From JACDAN01 sp963827705 (GTDB taxonomy: Bacteria; Actinomycetota; Thermoleophilia; Gaiellales; Gaiellaceae): a DNA stretch of 64,000 bases. Positions within the stretch are counted from its first letter, which is position 1; every line of letters starts with the position of its first letter. Positions 1 to 8,150 of this stretch are shown here, piece after piece. The stretch spans positions 186,001 to 250,000 of the forward strand of contig CAWHBN010000016.1 in NCBI GenBank assembly GCA_963827705.1. Direction: 5' to 3'. The translations under genes were made by a program, and so were the position numbers. The notes below the pieces were generated by a model. It saw nothing but the letters and a program-made list of their open reading frames with translations. It had not been told where the DNA came from and did no database searches.

Positions 1-239
1 TTCGCTCACGGTGGGATGATTCATGTGTGTATGCGGCCGGGCGAAATCTTCTTGCTGCGTTGAATCCAGCCGCGAGCCTGGCCAGGGGCGAACGATTTGT
101 CGCTTACCTGACCATCGACAACGAGATCGCCGTCTACTGCCCGGGAGGCGCCGAGCGTGAGCTCGCACCTAGCAGCGGGTCGACGTAGCCCTCGCCCGCG
201 CGGCCAGGGTCCCCGCGGCCGGAACCTCGGGGAGAGTTT
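1..239. other. Left edge, no confident gene
   Basis: A plus-strand frame runs open from the window edge to a stop at 189-191 and another to a stop at 61-63. Either could be the tail of a gene that starts outside the window, but neither tail matches a family I recognise. The last bases carry a GGGGAGAG Shine-Dalgarno-like stretch that serves the GTG start at 240. Confidence 0.3.
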
Positions 240-1637
240 GTGGCTCGCATAGCAAGGCCCAGAGGTGGTGTCGGCGTCGTGCTCCTGCTCGGCAGTGCCT
301 GTGCAGTGCTCCTGTTGATGCCGTGGCATGGCCCGATCATCCTGTCGCTGTCGTGGAGCCACGGCATCCACGCAGGAGACCTCGCCGCGCTGCCGCTGTT
401 CGCACTCGCGGTCGGCTATGTGCGAGCGAACGACGGCTCGCGCGCGGCGAGGTGGCCGGCCGGGCGCTGGGTCGTCCCCGCGTCCGCCGTATTGCTCGGC
501 GCGCTGCTCGTTCTCGGGGGCATCGGCGCCAGGTTGATCAGCTCCAGCGGCGAACCGCTGCTACCTGCTGGCGGCGGGACGTTCGACGGCAGCACCGCAC
601 ATGCCGATGCGCGACGGGCCGTCCCGGTGAACCGCTGGTCGCACCTGGCGCTGACGTATGACGGCGGGACGCTGCGGCTGTACGTGAACGGCAACCAGGC
701 GTCGAGCCGGGCGACCACCGGCACCATCAGGAGGACGACCGACCCCCTGTGGATTGGTGGTAACCATCCCTATGGGGAGTACTTCCAGGGCCTGATCGAC
801 CAGGTGCGCATCTACGACCGCGTCTTAAGCCCCGCCGACGTGCGGGCTGAGATGTCGACGCCGAGCGGGAGCGCCCCGCCCTCGCAGGCCGCGGGCCTCG
901 TTGCCGCCTACGCTCTCGACGAGGGCTCGGGGACGGTGGCAGCGGACGCCTCGGGCAACGGCAACGCCGGCGCGATCAACGGAGCGACCTGGGCGACGGA
1001 GGGCCGATTCGGTGGTGCGCTGCGGTTCCACGGCACCGGCGAGGTGGTGCGTGTGCCCGCGGCAGCGTCGCTGAACCTGAGGGGCCCCATGACCCTCTCG
1101 GCCTGGGTCCGGCCCAGCGAACCGCAGTCTGGGTGGCGAACGATCCTGTCTCGCCAGACCGATGCGTACTTCCTCATGGCCGGTGGCGGCAGCCACCGCC
1201 GCCTCGGGGCGCTCGACAACGTGCTCCCCGCGCTGCTCGTCGGCGCGACGATCTGGTTCTGCCTGACGCTGGGCCGTGGTACCGCGCGCGGGGTCAGCAG
1301 GCGGCGACGCGCGTGGTGGCCGCCAGTCGCGCTGTTCCTTGCCGGATCTCTCATCGATGCCGCGCTCGCGCCTTCGGGCACCCTTGTCGGCCCAATCCTC
1401 GTGGCAGCGTGGTTCGCCGCGACTGCCTCGCACCGCATCGAGGCGGCGAGCATGTACCTCATTACCGCCCTATTCACGGGCCTGACCGTCGCTTCACTGA
1501 TCGGCCAGGGCGGCCCCGAGCTTGCGCGCGACGACGGCAGCGTCGCTCGCTCGGTGGCCTTGGGGCTGTTGTTCGTGGCGGCCGGCCTGTTCGCCGCTCG
1601 AGACGGCCGTTCAGGCCGCGGTTCGACATCGACATGA
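240..1637 (+). CDS. LamG-domain membrane protein with split/permuted LamG
   Basis: The 465-residue protein starts at GTG behind GGGGAGAG. Hydrophobic segments at about 10-28, 45-62 and 78-100 are followed by the C-terminal half of a concanavalin/LamG fold at about 107-205 (WSHLALTYDG, LRLYVNG, LWIGGN, YFQGLIDQVRIYDR). A Pro/Ser linker leads to the N-terminal half of a LamG fold at about 219-313 (GLVAAYALDEGSGT, SGNGN, MTLSAWV). About four more membrane segments follow (from about 325). LamG domains bind glycans or proteins outside the cell, so the two halves probably sit in an external loop. The half order is reversed relative to a normal LamG domain. Function is unknown; a cell-surface sensor or adhesin is possible. 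Confidence 0.75.
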   Translation: MARIARPRGGVGVVLLLGSACAVLLLMPWHGPIILSLSWSHGIHAGDLAALPLFALAVGYVRANDGSRAARWPAGRWVVPASAVLLGALLVLGGIGARLISSSGEPLLPAGGGTFDGSTAHADARRAVPVNRWSHLALTYDGGTLRLYVNGNQASSRATTGTIRRTTDPLWIGGNHPYGEYFQGLIDQVRIYDRVLSPADVRAEMSTPSGSAPPSQAAGLVAAYALDEGSGTVAADASGNGNAGAINGATWATEGRFGGALRFHGTGEVVRVPAAASLNLRGPMTLSAWVRPSEPQSGWRTILSRQTDAYFLMAGGGSHRRLGALDNVLPALLVGATIWFCLTLGRGTARGVSRRRRAWWPPVALFLAGSLIDAALAPSGTLVGPILVAAWFAATASHRIEAASMYLITALFTGLTVASLIGQGGPELARDDGSVARSVALGLLFVAAGLFAARDGRSGRGSTST

Positions 1638-1732
1638 CTTCGAGTGGAATCCGAGCGCGCGAGCGGACAATGGACGGCATTCGGACGCTAGCGGGCAACG
1701 CCGACTGACACTCCCGAGACCGGCCCAAGCCA

Positions 1733-1759
1733 GAAAAGGCCCCTCTCCAGGGCCTTTTC
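1733..1759 (-). terminator. Terminator of tRNA-Pro
   Basis: A perfect 10-bp inverted repeat (GAAAAGGCCC / GGGCCTTTTC, 7-base loop) lies 3 bases beyond the 3' end of the tRNA-Pro gene on the minus strand. On that strand the T run is inside the 3' arm, as in many tRNA terminators. Because it is symmetrical it could also stop plus-strand transcription of the LamG gene. Confidence 0.8.
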
Positions 1760-1762
1760 GAA

Positions 1763-1837
1763 TCGGGGCGCCGAGATTTGAACTCGGGACCTCTAGTCCC
1801 CCAGACTAGCGCGCTAACCAGGCTGCGCCACGCCCCG
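1763..1837 (-). tRNA. tRNA-Pro (anticodon GGG)
   Basis: Read on the minus strand, the gene folds into a full cloverleaf. The acceptor stem is CGGGGCG paired with CGCCCCG, the D stem is GCGC/GCGC, and the anticodon stem CTAGT/ACTAG has loop CTGGGGG and so anticodon GGG. The T stem is CCGAG/CTCGG with loop TTCAAAT. The C1-G72 pair and discriminator A73 are the usual proline identity elements. No CCA end is encoded (the next bases are TTCG), so a CCA-adding enzyme is needed. It reads CCC/CCT codons. Prolyl-tRNA synthetase lies about 1.1 kb away on the same strand. Confidence 0.96.
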
Positions 1838-1885
1838 TAACGCCGACCACGATAACAAGCGGGTCTCCACCCGCCCAACGCGCTG

Positions 1886-2275
1886 GTGCACGCTGAGGGT
1901 CCGGTTGCGCCGTGGTTTGATGCTCGAGTGGAGGTCGAAGACGCGACGCGTCGGACACGGCTCGCGACCGAGCGTACGTACCTCGCGTGGTGGCGAAGCG
2001 GGCTGACGGCACTCGCGGTCGGCCTCGCCGCCGGCAAGCTCGTCCCAGAGCTCTCGAGCGGCGCGTCCTGGCCGTACGAGCTGCTCGGCGCCGGCTACTC
2101 GCTGCTCGGCATCGCGTTCATCTTCTACGGGCATCGCCGGCAGCACGCGGTCGAGACTGCCTTGCGGCTCGGCACGTGGGCGCCGCTCGACGCGCGAGTC
2201 GCGGCAGCACTGACGGCTACTGGCATCGCGCTCGGAGCGGCGACAGTCGCGGTGGTGCTCTTCGGGGGCTCGTAG
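1886..2275 (+). CDS. DUF202 (YidH-type) membrane protein
   Basis: A protein of up to 129 residues with the DUF202 signature (RTRLATERTYLAWWRSG) before three predicted membrane helices at about 38-55, 66-82 and 103-125. DUF202 proteins are small inner-membrane proteins of unknown biochemical role. The true start is uncertain: GTG at 1928 would give a shorter form beginning just before the conserved motif. It is divergent from the tRNA-Pro gene and stands alone. Confidence 0.8.
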   Translation: MHAEGPVAPWFDARVEVEDATRRTRLATERTYLAWWRSGLTALAVGLAAGKLVPELSSGASWPYELLGAGYSLLGIAFIFYGHRRQHAVETALRLGTWAPLDARVAAALTATGIALGAATVAVVLFGGS

Positions 2276-2510
2276 CCCCAGTCCCTCGCTAGAAACTTTG
2301 CGGAAAGTGCGCACGATTCGCCCCATGTAGTCGCAAGCGCTCAGGGGCCTGAGCGTCTTGAATTGGAAGGGGTACATCGACCCTCTGTTGTCCACAGCCT
2401 CTCTCTGCGGAGCACTTGGAGACGGCTCGGGGACGGAAGTTGCCAGCACCGACGATATCCACACCCCTGTGGAAAACTCGAAAAAGACCCAAAAACCGCA
2501 CAAACATGAG
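2276..2510. other. AT-richer intergenic region with three DnaA-box-like 9-mers
   Basis: TTGTCCACA at 2388-2396 equals the DnaA-box form preferred in high-GC actinobacteria. ATATCCACA (2455-2463) and TGTGGAAAA (2468-2476, reverse of TTTTCCACA) each differ from the consensus at one position and face each other across four bases. A run of A-rich sequence follows to about 2510. This is the layout of an origin or of a DnaA-controlled promoter. No dnaA or dnaN gene is in the window, and the highly expressed rpsB operon to the right would run against a fork starting here, so a true origin is doubtful. Confidence 0.4.
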
Positions 2511-2681
2511 GAAGGCAGCGCGGAGAAGCCGCCGGGCGAATTCGTCAGCGACGAGCTCGAAGAGCACACGAAGCGCTTTCTCGAGGAAGTCAAGGGGCGT
2601 GCCAAACGTCGGCGCGAGGCGTCCGATGAGAGCGACGGCCCCCCGCCGCCCAGCGAGCGTCAGCGCTCGAGGCGCCGGTAA
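2358..2681 (+). CDS. Possible small charged protein (doubtful)
   Basis: This open frame could encode up to 107 residues from TTG, or 70 from GTG at 2469. The C-terminal part is strongly charged (VSDELEEHTKRFLEEVKG then an Arg/Lys stretch) and looks helical. Its third codon positions are GC-rich like the neighbours, which favours coding, while the first third runs through the DnaA-box region and looks non-coding. It ends 22 bases inside the convergent XRE gene. No Shine-Dalgarno sequence is evident. I do not recognise a family. Confidence 0.3.
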   Translation: MNWKGYIDPLLSTASLCGALGDGSGTEVASTDDIHTPVENSKKTQKPHKHEEGSAEKPPGEFVSDELEEHTKRFLEEVKGRAKRRREASDESDGPPPPSERQRSRRR

Positions 2682-2959
2682 AGCCGGTCGATCAGCTCGG
2701 GCATCTCCTCGAGCCTCTGCGTGATCAGCCTGAGGCGGTACTCCCGAAAGTGCTCGGGCTCGACGCCCAGCGCCTTCGACAGCTTCCGGACGATCTCGTC
2801 CGACGGCACCGGCCGGTTCCCGTGCACGAGGTGGTTCAGGTACCCCGCCGAGAGGTTCGTCTGGTCCGCGAGCGCGCGGTAGGTCACGCCCTTCTCCTGC
2901 ATCAGCCGCTCAAGCGTCGGGCCGAACGGCTCAGTGCTGAATCTCCGGCGGCGGGCCAA
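2660..2959 (-). CDS. XRE-family transcriptional regulator
   Basis: The 99-residue protein has a Cro/CI helix-turn-helix at about residues 14-70 (VTYRALADQTNLSAGYLNHL as the helix-turn-helix core). A C-terminal helix rich in Arg, Glu and Leu may dimerise. It starts with TTG 14 bases after the proS stop, so it is probably the last gene of the long operon, although a TAATAC box in the gap could serve as its own -10. The DNA target and signal are unknown. Confidence 0.8.
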   Translation of the reverse strand: MARRRRFSTEPFGPTLERLMQEKGVTYRALADQTNLSAGYLNHLVHGNRPVPSDEIVRKLSKALGVEPEHFREYRLRLITQRLEEMPELIDRLYRRLER

Positions 2960-2973
2960 GGTCGTATTACTAC

Positions 2974-4629
2974 CTAGTTTCCAACTTCGGCGACGGGAAC
3001 GCGCCGCTCCTCACCAGTGGCTCTGTCTCGGACGTCCACGGCACCATCCTCCAGTGTCTTCTTGCCGACAGTGATGCGCGTCGGAATGCCGATCAGGTCG
3101 GCGTCGGCGAACTTTTCGCCGGCGCGCTGGTCGCGGTCGTCGAGCAACACGCTTTTCCCCGCGACGTCAAGCGCCGCTGCGACTTCCTCCGCCTGGCTCT
3201 CCACCCCCGCCAGGATCACGACGTGGACGTCGTAGGGGGCGATGCTCGGCGGCCAGGCGATCCCGTGCTCGTCGGCGTGCTGCTCCACGGCCGACGACAT
3301 GATCCGCGCGGGCCCGATTCCGTAGCACCCCATCACGATCGGCCGCTCCTTCCCGGACTCGTCGAGATACATCGCACCGAATGGCTCCGAGTAGAAGGTC
3401 CCGAGCTTGAAGATGTGGCCGACCTCGATCGCAGGCGTGAACGAGAGCCTGCCGCCACACACGGGGCACACGTCGCCCACCTGCGGCTCGCGGATGTCCG
3501 CGAACCGGGGCTCGTAGTCACGGCCGGCCTCCACGCCGCGGAGATGCCTACCGTCCACGTTCGCGCCCGCAACGAACTGCCCCTCGCGAAGCGTCTCGTC
3601 AGCGATCACCTCGACCTCCACGCCAACCGGGCCGAGCGAGCCGCCGCCGGCGCCGAAGACGGCCCGGATCTCCTCCTCCTCGGCCGGGCGGAAATCGCTC
3701 GAGAACAGGCTGACGAGCTTGGACTCGCTGAGCCTGTCGTCGCCGCGGACCAGCGCCAGGACGAGCGTGCCGTCCGCCTTGACCACCGGCATCGCCTTGG
3801 ACGTGGCCGCCGGGTCGATCCCGAGGAGCTCCGCAACCCCCTCGATCGTGGTGACGCCGGGGGTATCGATCTCCGAGGGCGCGTCGAGCCGTTCGGGAAA
3901 CTCCGGCGCGCGCGGGACGGCACGGGCGATGTCGATGTCGGCCGAGTAGTCGCCATTCTCACACTGGACAAGCGTGTTCTCGCCCGACGCAGCCGGCGCG
4001 AGGAAGTCCGTGCTCTCGCTGCCGCCCATCATTCCGGACTCCGCCTCGACGGCGTGCACCTCGAGCCCGCACCGCTCGAAGATCCGGTGGTAGGCGACCC
4101 GGTTCTTCTCGAAGCTCTCGTCCAAGCCGGCCTCGTCCCGGTCGAACGAGTACGAGTCCTTCATGATGAACTCGCGCATCCGGATCAGCCCGCCGCGCGG
4201 CCTCGGCTCGTCCCGGTCCTTCGTCTGGAAGTGGTACCAGAGCTGCGGGAGCTGTCTGTAGGACTGGAGCTCGAGCGCGTGCTGAGTGACCGTCTCCTCG
4301 TGGCTGAGCGGCAGGACGAACTCGCGCCCGCCGCGGTCGTGGAGCTTGAAGACCTCGGGAATCTTGTACCGGCCGCTCTTCTGCCACAGGTCCGCCGGCG
4401 TCAGCACCGGGCCGAGCAGCTCCTGCGAGCCGATCGCGTCCATCTCCTCCCGGATGATCTGGACCACGCGCTGGTGCACCCGCCACCCGAGCGGTAGGAA
4501 CGTCCACAGGCCGGCGCTCAGCTGGCGCACGAAGCCCCCGCGGACCAGCAGCCTGTGGTTGACGGCCTCTGCCTCCGCGGGGTCGTCGCGCAGGGTCGGA
4601 AGGTGGAGCGTCGAAGCGCGCGCGATCAC
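2974..4629 (-). CDS. proS: Prolyl-tRNA synthetase (bacterial type, with INS editing domain)
   Basis: Charges tRNA-Pro with proline in the cytosol. The 551-residue protein has class II motif 2 and motif 3 features: RGGLIRMREFIMKDSYSFD near 150, and GCYGIGPARIMSSAVEQ near 435. A YbaK-like insertion at about 225-385 (SKAMPVVKADGTLVLALVRGD) removes mischarged alanine in the E. coli-type enzyme. A C-terminal anticodon-binding domain follows. A CPVCGG pair of cysteines sits before motif 3. It begins 4 bases after the ispG stop and is the penultimate gene of the rpsB-led operon. Confidence 0.97.
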   Translation of the reverse strand: MIARASTLHLPTLRDDPAEAEAVNHRLLVRGGFVRQLSAGLWTFLPLGWRVHQRVVQIIREEMDAIGSQELLGPVLTPADLWQKSGRYKIPEVFKLHDRGGREFVLPLSHEETVTQHALELQSYRQLPQLWYHFQTKDRDEPRPRGGLIRMREFIMKDSYSFDRDEAGLDESFEKNRVAYHRIFERCGLEVHAVEAESGMMGGSESTDFLAPAASGENTLVQCENGDYSADIDIARAVPRAPEFPERLDAPSEIDTPGVTTIEGVAELLGIDPAATSKAMPVVKADGTLVLALVRGDDRLSESKLVSLFSSDFRPAEEEEIRAVFGAGGGSLGPVGVEVEVIADETLREGQFVAGANVDGRHLRGVEAGRDYEPRFADIREPQVGDVCPVCGGRLSFTPAIEVGHIFKLGTFYSEPFGAMYLDESGKERPIVMGCYGIGPARIMSSAVEQHADEHGIAWPPSIAPYDVHVVILAGVESQAEEVAAALDVAGKSVLLDDRDQRAGEKFADADLIGIPTRITVGKKTLEDGAVDVRDRATGEERRVPVAEVGN

Positions 4630-4633
4630 GGCG

Positions 4634-5767
4634 TCAATCGAGGGGGACCAGGGACGCTTCGGCCATGGCCAGGGCGGCCGGCTTGGCCATCTTCAGCCGC
4701 TTCGGACGCTGCATGCCGGCTGCGATCCAGGCGTCGATCTCGTGAAAGAGCTCGTCCACGAGGATGTCCGAGGAGACCTTCTTCAGCACCCGCCCGTGCG
4801 CGTAGATGAACCCCACGTCCCGGCCACCGGCGATCCCGAAGTCAGCGTCGCCCGCCTCCCCAGGCCCGTTCACGGCGCAGCCCATCACCGCGACCTCGAA
4901 CGGCTCGGCGTAGTCGCGCAGGCGCTCCTCGACGACCACGGCGAGGTTCTCGACGCCGACGTTGTCCCGGCCGCACGACGGGCAGGCGATCATCACCGGC
5001 CCGCGCTCGCGCAGGTGGAGCGCCTTCAGGATCTCAAAGGCAGTCTCGACCTCCTTCACCGGGTCGGCCGTGAGGGACACCCGGATCGTGTCGCCGATCC
5101 CGTCCGCGAGCAGCGAGCCGATCCCGACTGCGCTCTTGATCGACCCGGTGAAGGGCGTCCCCGCCTCGGTGACGCCGAGGTGGAGCGGGTACGGGACGCG
5201 CGCGGCGAGCATCCGGTACGCGCGGATCATCGTCGGGACGTGTGTGGCCTTGACCGAGATCTTGAAGTCGCGGTAGTCGAGCGTCTCGAGCAGCTCAACC
5301 TCTTCCAGGGCGGCAGCGACGAGCGCCTCCGCCTGATCCTTCTGGGCGAGGCCGAGCAAATGCTTCGGGAGCGACCCCGAGTTGGCGCCGATCCGCATCG
5401 GGATCCCCGCCCGCTTGGCCGCGACCACCACCTCGGCTACGCGCTCGGGGCCGCCGATGTTCCCCGGGTTGATCCGCACGGCTGCAACACCGGCGTCGAT
5501 CGCCCGCAGCGCGAGGCTCGCGTTGAAGTGGATGTCCGCGATCACGGGCAGCGGCGAGAGCCGCACGATCTTCTTCAGCGCCTCCGCGTCCTCGATCTTC
5601 GGGACGGCGCAGCGCACGACCTCGCAGCCCGCCGAGGCGAGCGCCGCGATCTGCGCGGTCGTCGCGATCACGTCGCGCGTCGGTGTCAGCGTCATCGACT
5701 GGACGACGACCGGTGCACCGCCGCCGATCTGGACGTTGCCTACCTTGACGCTGCGTTCGCTACCCAC
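4634..5767 (-). CDS. ispG: 4-hydroxy-3-methylbut-2-enyl diphosphate synthase
   Basis: Converts methylerythritol cyclodiphosphate to HMBPP in the non-mevalonate isoprenoid pathway. The N-terminal TIM barrel begins with VKVGNVQIGGGAPVVVQSM. The C-terminal [4Fe-4S] ligands are visible as CPSCGR and GCAVNGPGE. I chose the GTG at 5767 because it places the conserved core at the usual distance; the frame stays open to 5803. It is in the same operon as dxr, two genes away, so two enzymes of one pathway are co-transcribed. Confidence 0.95.
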   Translation of the reverse strand: MGSERSVKVGNVQIGGGAPVVVQSMTLTPTRDVIATTAQIAALASAGCEVVRCAVPKIEDAEALKKIVRLSPLPVIADIHFNASLALRAIDAGVAAVRINPGNIGGPERVAEVVVAAKRAGIPMRIGANSGSLPKHLLGLAQKDQAEALVAAALEEVELLETLDYRDFKISVKATHVPTMIRAYRMLAARVPYPLHLGVTEAGTPFTGSIKSAVGIGSLLADGIGDTIRVSLTADPVKEVETAFEILKALHLRERGPVMIACPSCGRDNVGVENLAVVVEERLRDYAEPFEVAVMGCAVNGPGEAGDADFGIAGGRDVGFIYAHGRVLKKVSSDILVDELFHEIDAWIAAGMQRPKRLKMAKPAALAMAEASLVPLD

Positions 5768-5849
5768 GCGAACGAGTCTAGCCGCGCAAAAGCCACCGGC
5801 CACACCGCGGACGCCGGCACGGCCTCACTCGGCGTCTACGGCTCCCGCC

Positions 5850-7085
5850 CTAGCCGCCTGCTCGCCCCCCGATGTCGTTCGAGAGGCCGATGAAGAACAA
5901 CATCAGGACGACCGCGATTCCGATCACCGAGACACGTTCGTAGACCTCCCTCCCCACCGAGCGACCGCGGACGCCCTCGATGATCGAGAACGCGATGTGG
6001 CCGCCGTCCAGCGGCAGCAGCGGAAGCAGGTTGAGGAGCGCCAGCGAGAGGCTGATCAGGCCCAGCACCCAGAGATAGGTCTCCCAGCCGCGATCGAGGG
6101 CATCTGACGAGCCGCGGACGATCCCGATCGGGCTCGAGATCTCCTCGCGACCGGAGCCCCGGACCAGGCGGCTGAGCGTGCCGCCGACCTCCTTCGTGAT
6201 CAGCCAGGTGAGCCGGAACGACTCCCCGATCGCCGTGCCGACGGGGAGATCTTCGAACGCCGGACGGAAGCCGATTCGAAAGGCGCCGTCGGTGTCCTCG
6301 AACGGCCGGACCGGGCCGAGGACGACCTCCCGGCCACCGCGCTCGACCGTCACCCGGACGGGCTTGCCCTCGGACTCGACGATGAGCTCGAACATCTTCG
6401 ACGCGTCGACCGTCGTCCCGTTGATCGCGACGATCCGGTCGCCGGGCCGCAGGCCGATTTGCGCGGCCGGCGTCGGCCGGCCGGGCCCGATCTCGCGCTC
6501 CACCTGGTCGACCGTCGTCGTCGCCCGGCCGGGGCCCAGAATGAGCAGCAGCGCGAACATGAGGATGGCGAAGACGAGGTTGATGCCGGGCCCGGCGCCG
6601 ATCACCGCGATCTTCTTCCACGTGCGCTGGCGCCAGTAGGCGTCGAGGCCGAGCTCGTCCATGATCTCGGTGATCCCGCGCTCCATCCCTTTCCGCGCCG
6701 CCGGCGTGAGGTCGGCGTCGTCCGCCGTGCGCTCGAGCGCCTTGAGCGCGCCCGCGGCTCCGTCGAAGTCGCCGTCGGCCAGCAGGCGCTTGAGACGCTC
6801 GGCCGGCCCGATCAGCTGCGGCGCCTCCTGGATCGCGCGGCCGAAGTGCGCGTCCACCTCGGACGGCGCCGGCCGGTGCATCCCCGGGATCTTGACGTAG
6901 CCACCGAGCGGGATCGCGCCGATCCCGTACTCGATCCCGTCGCGCTTGACCTTCGCGATCGCGGGCGGGAAGCCGACGTAGAACTTCCGCGGGCGCATCC
7001 CGACCGCGCGGGCGGTGTAGAAGTGGCCGGCCTCGTGGAGCAGCACGAGAAACGCGAGGCCGAGGATGGCGATCAGGCTGTTCAC
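5850..7085 (-). CDS. rseP: RseP-like site-2 protease (M50 zinc metalloprotease)
   Basis: An intramembrane zinc protease that cleaves membrane-bound anti-sigma factors and leftover signal peptides. The 411-residue protein has HEAGH in the first membrane helix (about 17-21) and a GGYVKIPG membrane-associated strand. A long helical insert at about 75-145 follows, then a second membrane helix (AGPGINLVFAI). A PDZ domain spans about 200-290, and the last part has the LLPLLPLDGGHI metal-ligand motif and C-terminal helices. It overlaps dxr by 4 bases. The insert is longer than in the E. coli protein. Confidence 0.93.
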   Translation of the reverse strand: MNSLIAILGLAFLVLLHEAGHFYTARAVGMRPRKFYVGFPPAIAKVKRDGIEYGIGAIPLGGYVKIPGMHRPAPSEVDAHFGRAIQEAPQLIGPAERLKRLLADGDFDGAAGALKALERTADDADLTPAARKGMERGITEIMDELGLDAYWRQRTWKKIAVIGAGPGINLVFAILMFALLLILGPGRATTTVDQVEREIGPGRPTPAAQIGLRPGDRIVAINGTTVDASKMFELIVESEGKPVRVTVERGGREVVLGPVRPFEDTDGAFRIGFRPAFEDLPVGTAIGESFRLTWLITKEVGGTLSRLVRGSGREEISSPIGIVRGSSDALDRGWETYLWVLGLISLSLALLNLLPLLPLDGGHIAFSIIEGVRGRSVGREVYERVSVIGIAVVLMLFFIGLSNDIGGRAGG

Positions 7086-8143
7086 GCGGCCACCAGCGCC
7101 TGCTCCGCGAGGCGGCGCGCCTCGCGGTCGGCCTCTTGGAGCGACTCGATATCGGTGGCAGGCGAGCCGTCGGCGGCATCGAGCGTGTGCTCCGCGACCT
7201 CGGGGATCCCGAGGAACGGCAGGCGCCCGTCGAGGAAGGCTGCGACGGCGACCTCATTCGCGGCATTGAATGCACACGGGTAGCTGCCTCCGCGCTCACC
7301 GGCGAGCCTGGCGAGGCCGAGCATCGGGAACGACTCCGCGTCCACGGGCTCGAACTCGAGCACGAGACCGGATGCGAAGTCGAGCTGCGGGAGGTCCACG
7401 GCCGAGCGGTCCGGGTAGGTGAGCGCGTACGAGATCGGCACGCGCATGTCCGGGTAGCCGACGTGCGCGAGCGAGGAGCCGTCGCGGAGGCGCACGAGCG
7501 CGTGGACGACGGACGTCGGCTGGATCACGACCTCGATCCGCTCGTACGGCAGGTCGAACAGGAAGTGCGCTTCGATGACCTCCAGCCCCTTGTTTGCGAG
7601 CGTGGCCGAGTCGACCGTGATCTTCGGGCCCATGCTCCAGGTCGGGTGAGCGAGCGCATCGTCGGGTGTTACGTCCTCGAGCTCCGATCGGTTGCGGCCG
7701 CGGAACGGACCGCCCGAGGCGGTGAGCACGACGGAGTCGACCGTCTCCGGGGCACGGCCCTCCAGGCACTGGTAGAGCGCCGAGTGCTCGCTGTCGACAG
7801 GCAGGAGCCGCCCTCCTCCCCGCTCCAACGCTGCGAGCGCCAACTCGCCGGCTGCAACCAGGCTCTCCTTGTTCGCGAGCGCGAGATCAATTCCGCGCTC
7901 GAGCGTCCACAGCGTCGCCCGTACACCGGCAAAGCCGACGACGGCGTTGAGGACGACGTCGGGCTCAGCCTGCTCGAGGAGCTCGACGGGGTCGCCGCCG
8001 ACCTGCGTGACCGGCGCCACGCCGTCCAGCGGCCGGGATCCGGACGAGGCGGCGACGAGCTCGAGGTGGGGATGGCGCTCGATCACTTCCCGCGCCTGCC
8101 GGCCGATCGAGCCCGTGGCTCCGAGGATCGCTACGCGCTTCAT
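7082..8143 (-). CDS. dxr: 1-deoxy-D-xylulose 5-phosphate reductoisomerase
   Basis: Catalyses the first committed step of the MEP pathway, DXP to MEP, with NADPH. The 353-residue protein has the NADPH loop GATGSIG near the N-terminus, LANKESLV near 90, ASGGPFR near 145, the substrate and metal region MGPKITVDSATLANKGLE near 170, and FNAANEVA near 295. This is the target of fosmidomycin. It overlaps rseP by 4 bases and follows cdsA by 7 bases. Confidence 0.97.
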   Translation of the reverse strand: MKRVAILGATGSIGRQAREVIERHPHLELVAASSGSRPLDGVAPVTQVGGDPVELLEQAEPDVVLNAVVGFAGVRATLWTLERGIDLALANKESLVAAGELALAALERGGGRLLPVDSEHSALYQCLEGRAPETVDSVVLTASGGPFRGRNRSELEDVTPDDALAHPTWSMGPKITVDSATLANKGLEVIEAHFLFDLPYERIEVVIQPTSVVHALVRLRDGSSLAHVGYPDMRVPISYALTYPDRSAVDLPQLDFASGLVLEFEPVDAESFPMLGLARLAGERGGSYPCAFNAANEVAVAAFLDGRLPFLGIPEVAEHTLDAADGSPATDIESLQEADREARRLAEQALVAA

Positions 8144-8150
8144 CGACTCA

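Noticed and set aside
2388..2476. Calling this a proven replication origin
   Set aside because: Only three box-like 9-mers, no dnaA or dnaN nearby, and the rpsB operon would be transcribed against the fork. Kept as a weak candidate only.
3223..4497. Long open frame on the plus strand opposite proS
   Set aside because: It mirrors proS codons in a GC-rich gene, has low-complexity Arg/Ala/Leu content and matches no family, whereas proS motifs are complete.
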